Assembly (NCBI GenBank): GCA_034431315.1
Contig: DAOUDK010000137.1
Span: forward strand, 1-23,677
Origin: JAUWOY01 sp034431315
GTDB taxonomy: Bacteria > Chloroflexota > Anaerolineae > VGOG01
DNA: 23,677 nucleotides
Direction: 5' to 3'
Shown: piece by piece, positions 22,683 through 23,677 of the stretch
Layout of the letters: every line of letters begins with the position of its first letter
Numbering within the stretch: position 1 is the stretch's first letter
Position numbers and translations under genes: made by a program
Notes under the pieces: model-generated
Database searches by the model: none
What the model was told of the DNA's origin: nothing
Seen by the model: the letters and a program-made list of their open reading frames with translations, nothing else

Positions 22683-22711
22683 TTGACATTTCCAGCGAAT
22701 TTTATTATACT
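22683..22711 (+). promoter_or_regulatory. strong promoter of the tRNA-tuf operon
   Basis: TTGACA (22683-22688), 17 bases, TATACT (22706-22711). This is the best -35 in the window. Transcription would begin near 22718, about 46 bases before the first tRNA, and probably reads through all three tRNAs into tuf. Confidence 0.85.
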
Positions 22712-22763
22712 ATCTACTGTTGGCGTCGGCTTAAGGAACTTGACCGCAGCAGTGTTTAGCAAA

Positions 22764-22835
22764 GCCGACGTAGCTCAATGGTAGAGCAACTCTCTTGTAA
22801 AGAGTAGGTTGTCGGTTCGAGTCCGACCGTCGGCT
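22764..22835 (+). tRNA. tRNA-Thr (anticodon UGU)
   Basis: A complete 72-base cloverleaf. The acceptor arms GCCGACG and CGTCGGC pair fully. The D arm contains GTAGCTCAATGGTAGAGC, and the anticodon stem ACTCT/AGAGT encloses CTTGTAA with anticodon TGT. The T arm has GGTTCGAGTCC. CCA is not encoded. Confidence 0.95.
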
Positions 22836-22908
22836 CTTGATGGTCAGGTAGTCAGGGGCTTTAGTTGACCACCAAACCATGTGACCAGAAGACCAATGGA
22901 CCAATTAC

Positions 22909-22993
22909 GGGCAGGTACCCAAGTGGCCAAAGGGAGCGGTCTGTAAAATCGCTGGCTCAGCCTTCGGAGGTTCGAATCCCCCCCTGCCCACCA
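22909..22993 (+). tRNA. tRNA-Tyr (anticodon GUA), CCA encoded
   Basis: Acceptor arms GGGCAGG and CCTGCCC pair fully. The anticodon stem GCGGT/ATCGC encloses CTGTAAA, giving GTA. A long variable arm (GGCTCAGCC region) marks a class II tRNA, as expected for bacterial tRNA-Tyr. The T loop reads GGTTCGAATCC. CCA follows the discriminator A at 22990. Confidence 0.95.
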
Positions 22994-22998
22994 TGACT

Positions 22999-23077
22999 GA
23001 TTTTGGATTTTCAATTGCCGATTTCAGATTTGATGCAGAACTTGCGACATCAAATCTAAAATCGCAAATCCAAAATC
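22999..23077. repeat. AT-rich inverted repeat between tRNA-Tyr and tRNA-Thr
   Basis: Arms at 22999-23035 and 23048-23077 are imperfect inverted repeats (GATTTTGGATTT... and ...AAATCCAAAATC, with ATTTGATG and CATCAAAT at the inner ends). The left arm has about seven extra bases. It occupies the position where E. coli has glyT. It could form a hairpin in the primary transcript that affects processing. Confidence 0.7.
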
Positions 23078-23089
23078 TGAAATCATGCT

Positions 23090-23165
23090 GCCCACGTAGC
23101 TCAGGCGGTAGAGCACCTTCTTGGTAAGGAGGAGGTCAGCGGTTCAAGCCCGCTCGTGGGCTCCA
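23090..23165 (+). tRNA. tRNA-Thr (anticodon GGU), CCA encoded
   Basis: Acceptor arms GCCCACG and CGTGGGC pair fully. The anticodon stem CCTTC/GGAGG encloses TTGGTAA, giving GGT. The D arm contains GTAGCTCAGGCGGTAGAGC and the T arm GGTTCAAGCC. CCA is encoded at 23163-23165. Confidence 0.95.
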
Positions 23166-23191
23166 GAATATCATCAGGAGGTTCTTAGAAA

Positions 23192-23677
23192 ATGGCCAAG
23201 GAGCATTTTGAGAGGACGAAGCCCCACGTGAATGTGGGGACCATCGGGCACGTGGACCACGGCAAGACGACCCTGACCTCGGCGATGACCAAGGTCTTGA
23301 GTTACAAGGGATTTGGCAAGTGGTACGACTTCTACGAGATTGACAACGCTCCTGAGGAGAGGGAGAGGGGTCTGACCATAGCCATCTCGCACGTGGAGTA
23401 CGAGACAGAGAACAGGCACTACGCCCACATAGACTGCCCTGGGCATCGTGACTACATCAAGAACATGATCACTGGGGCAGCGCAGATGGATGGGGCTATT
23501 CTAGTGGTGGCTGCCGACGATGGGCCGATGCCGCAGACGAGGGAGCACTTGCTGCTGGCGCGTCAGGTAGAGGTGCCGGCGATAGTGGTGTTCTTGAACA
23601 AAGTAGACAAGATGCCAGACGAGGAGCTATTGGAGTTGGTGGAGTTGGAGATGAGGGAGCTGCTGGACGAGTATGGG
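23192..23677 (+). CDS. tuf: elongation factor Tu (5' part, cut by window edge)
   Basis: EF-Tu delivers aminoacyl-tRNA to the ribosome. The first 162 codons cover most of the GTPase domain: G1 GHVDHGKT (residues 19-26), G2 region RGLTIAISH, G3 DCPGH (81-85) and G4 NKVD (136-139). An AGGAGGT site lies nine to ten bases before the ATG. Unlike the usual bacterial RGITINTAHVEYE and DCPGHADYVKNM, this protein has GLTIAISHVEYE and DCPGHRDYIKNM; the Arg at 86 and Ile at 89 recall archaeal EF-1A. The rest of the gene lies beyond the window. It follows the tRNA genes and probably shares their promoter. Confidence 0.96.
   Translation, partial: MAKEHFERTKPHVNVGTIGHVDHGKTTLTSAMTKVLSYKGFGKWYDFYEIDNAPEERERGLTIAISHVEYETENRHYAHIDCPGHRDYIKNMITGAAQMDGAILVVAADDGPMPQTREHLLLARQVEVPAIVVFLNKVDKMPDEELLELVELEMRELLDEYG

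Noticed and set aside
22994..23089. A degenerate tRNA-Gly in the gap between tRNA-Tyr and tRNA-Thr
   Set aside because: No D-loop or T-loop consensus can be found; the sequence is an AT-rich inverted repeat.

Overview
The window is a chromosomal segment of a moderately GC-rich bacterium, most likely a member of the Chloroflexota (Anaerolineae-like). This is inferred from four things: long Thr/Pro linkers in two exported proteins (comEA and the M23 peptidase), an EF-Tu with the unusual GLTIAISHVEYE and DCPGHRDYIKNM segments, the gene content, and many short dispersed palindromes. No prophage, CRISPR array, rRNA or transposase gene is visible.

Layout. 1-90 may hold the 3' end of an unknown gene. 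392-5428 is a run of plus-strand genes: comEA, an alpha/beta hydrolase, dtd, a DUF523 gene, ftcD, and a membrane-anchored M23 peptidase, separated by several palindromic repeats. 5508-7059 holds two minus-strand membrane-protein genes (DUF4013 and DUF2085), each with its own promoter. From 7235 everything is again on the plus strand: dnaE, ridA, a four-domain S1 protein, clpC, a DUF429 gene, a small cluster of three unrecognised genes (16548-17631), radA, a PIN/TRAM gene (yacL type), cysS, rlmB, tRNA-Thr(UGU), tRNA-Tyr(GUA), tRNA-Thr(GGU) and the first 162 codons of tuf.

How it fits together. The right half keeps two old gene neighbourhoods. clpC-radA-yacL-cysS-rlmB follows the order of the Bacillus subtilis clpC-to-rlmB region without disA, ispDF, gltX and cysE. 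tRNA-Thr/Tyr/Thr-tuf follows the E. coli thrU-tyrU-glyT-thrT-tufB operon without glyT. The accessory material sits in the clpC-radA gap: a DUF429 gene, a MITE-like 127-bp element and the three-gene cluster. The rest is core housekeeping: replication (dnaE), translation and its quality control (S1, dtd, cysS, rlmB, tuf, tRNAs), protein turnover (clpC), recombination repair (radA), DNA uptake (comEA), metabolite repair (ridA) and histidine degradation or folate metabolism (ftcD).

The most unusual feature is how often short repeats touch coding sequence. One palindrome family has three copies, one of which encodes the last residues of a small protein. The MITE-like element supplies the stop codon of the DUF429 gene. 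Another palindrome supplies the stop of the DUF523 gene. A repeat-like insert encodes SPFGKTQG inside dnaE. Just upstream of the three-gene cluster, a start with a good ribosome-binding site opens a 9-codon frame that would fuse to the next gene if one T were missing from a T5 run.
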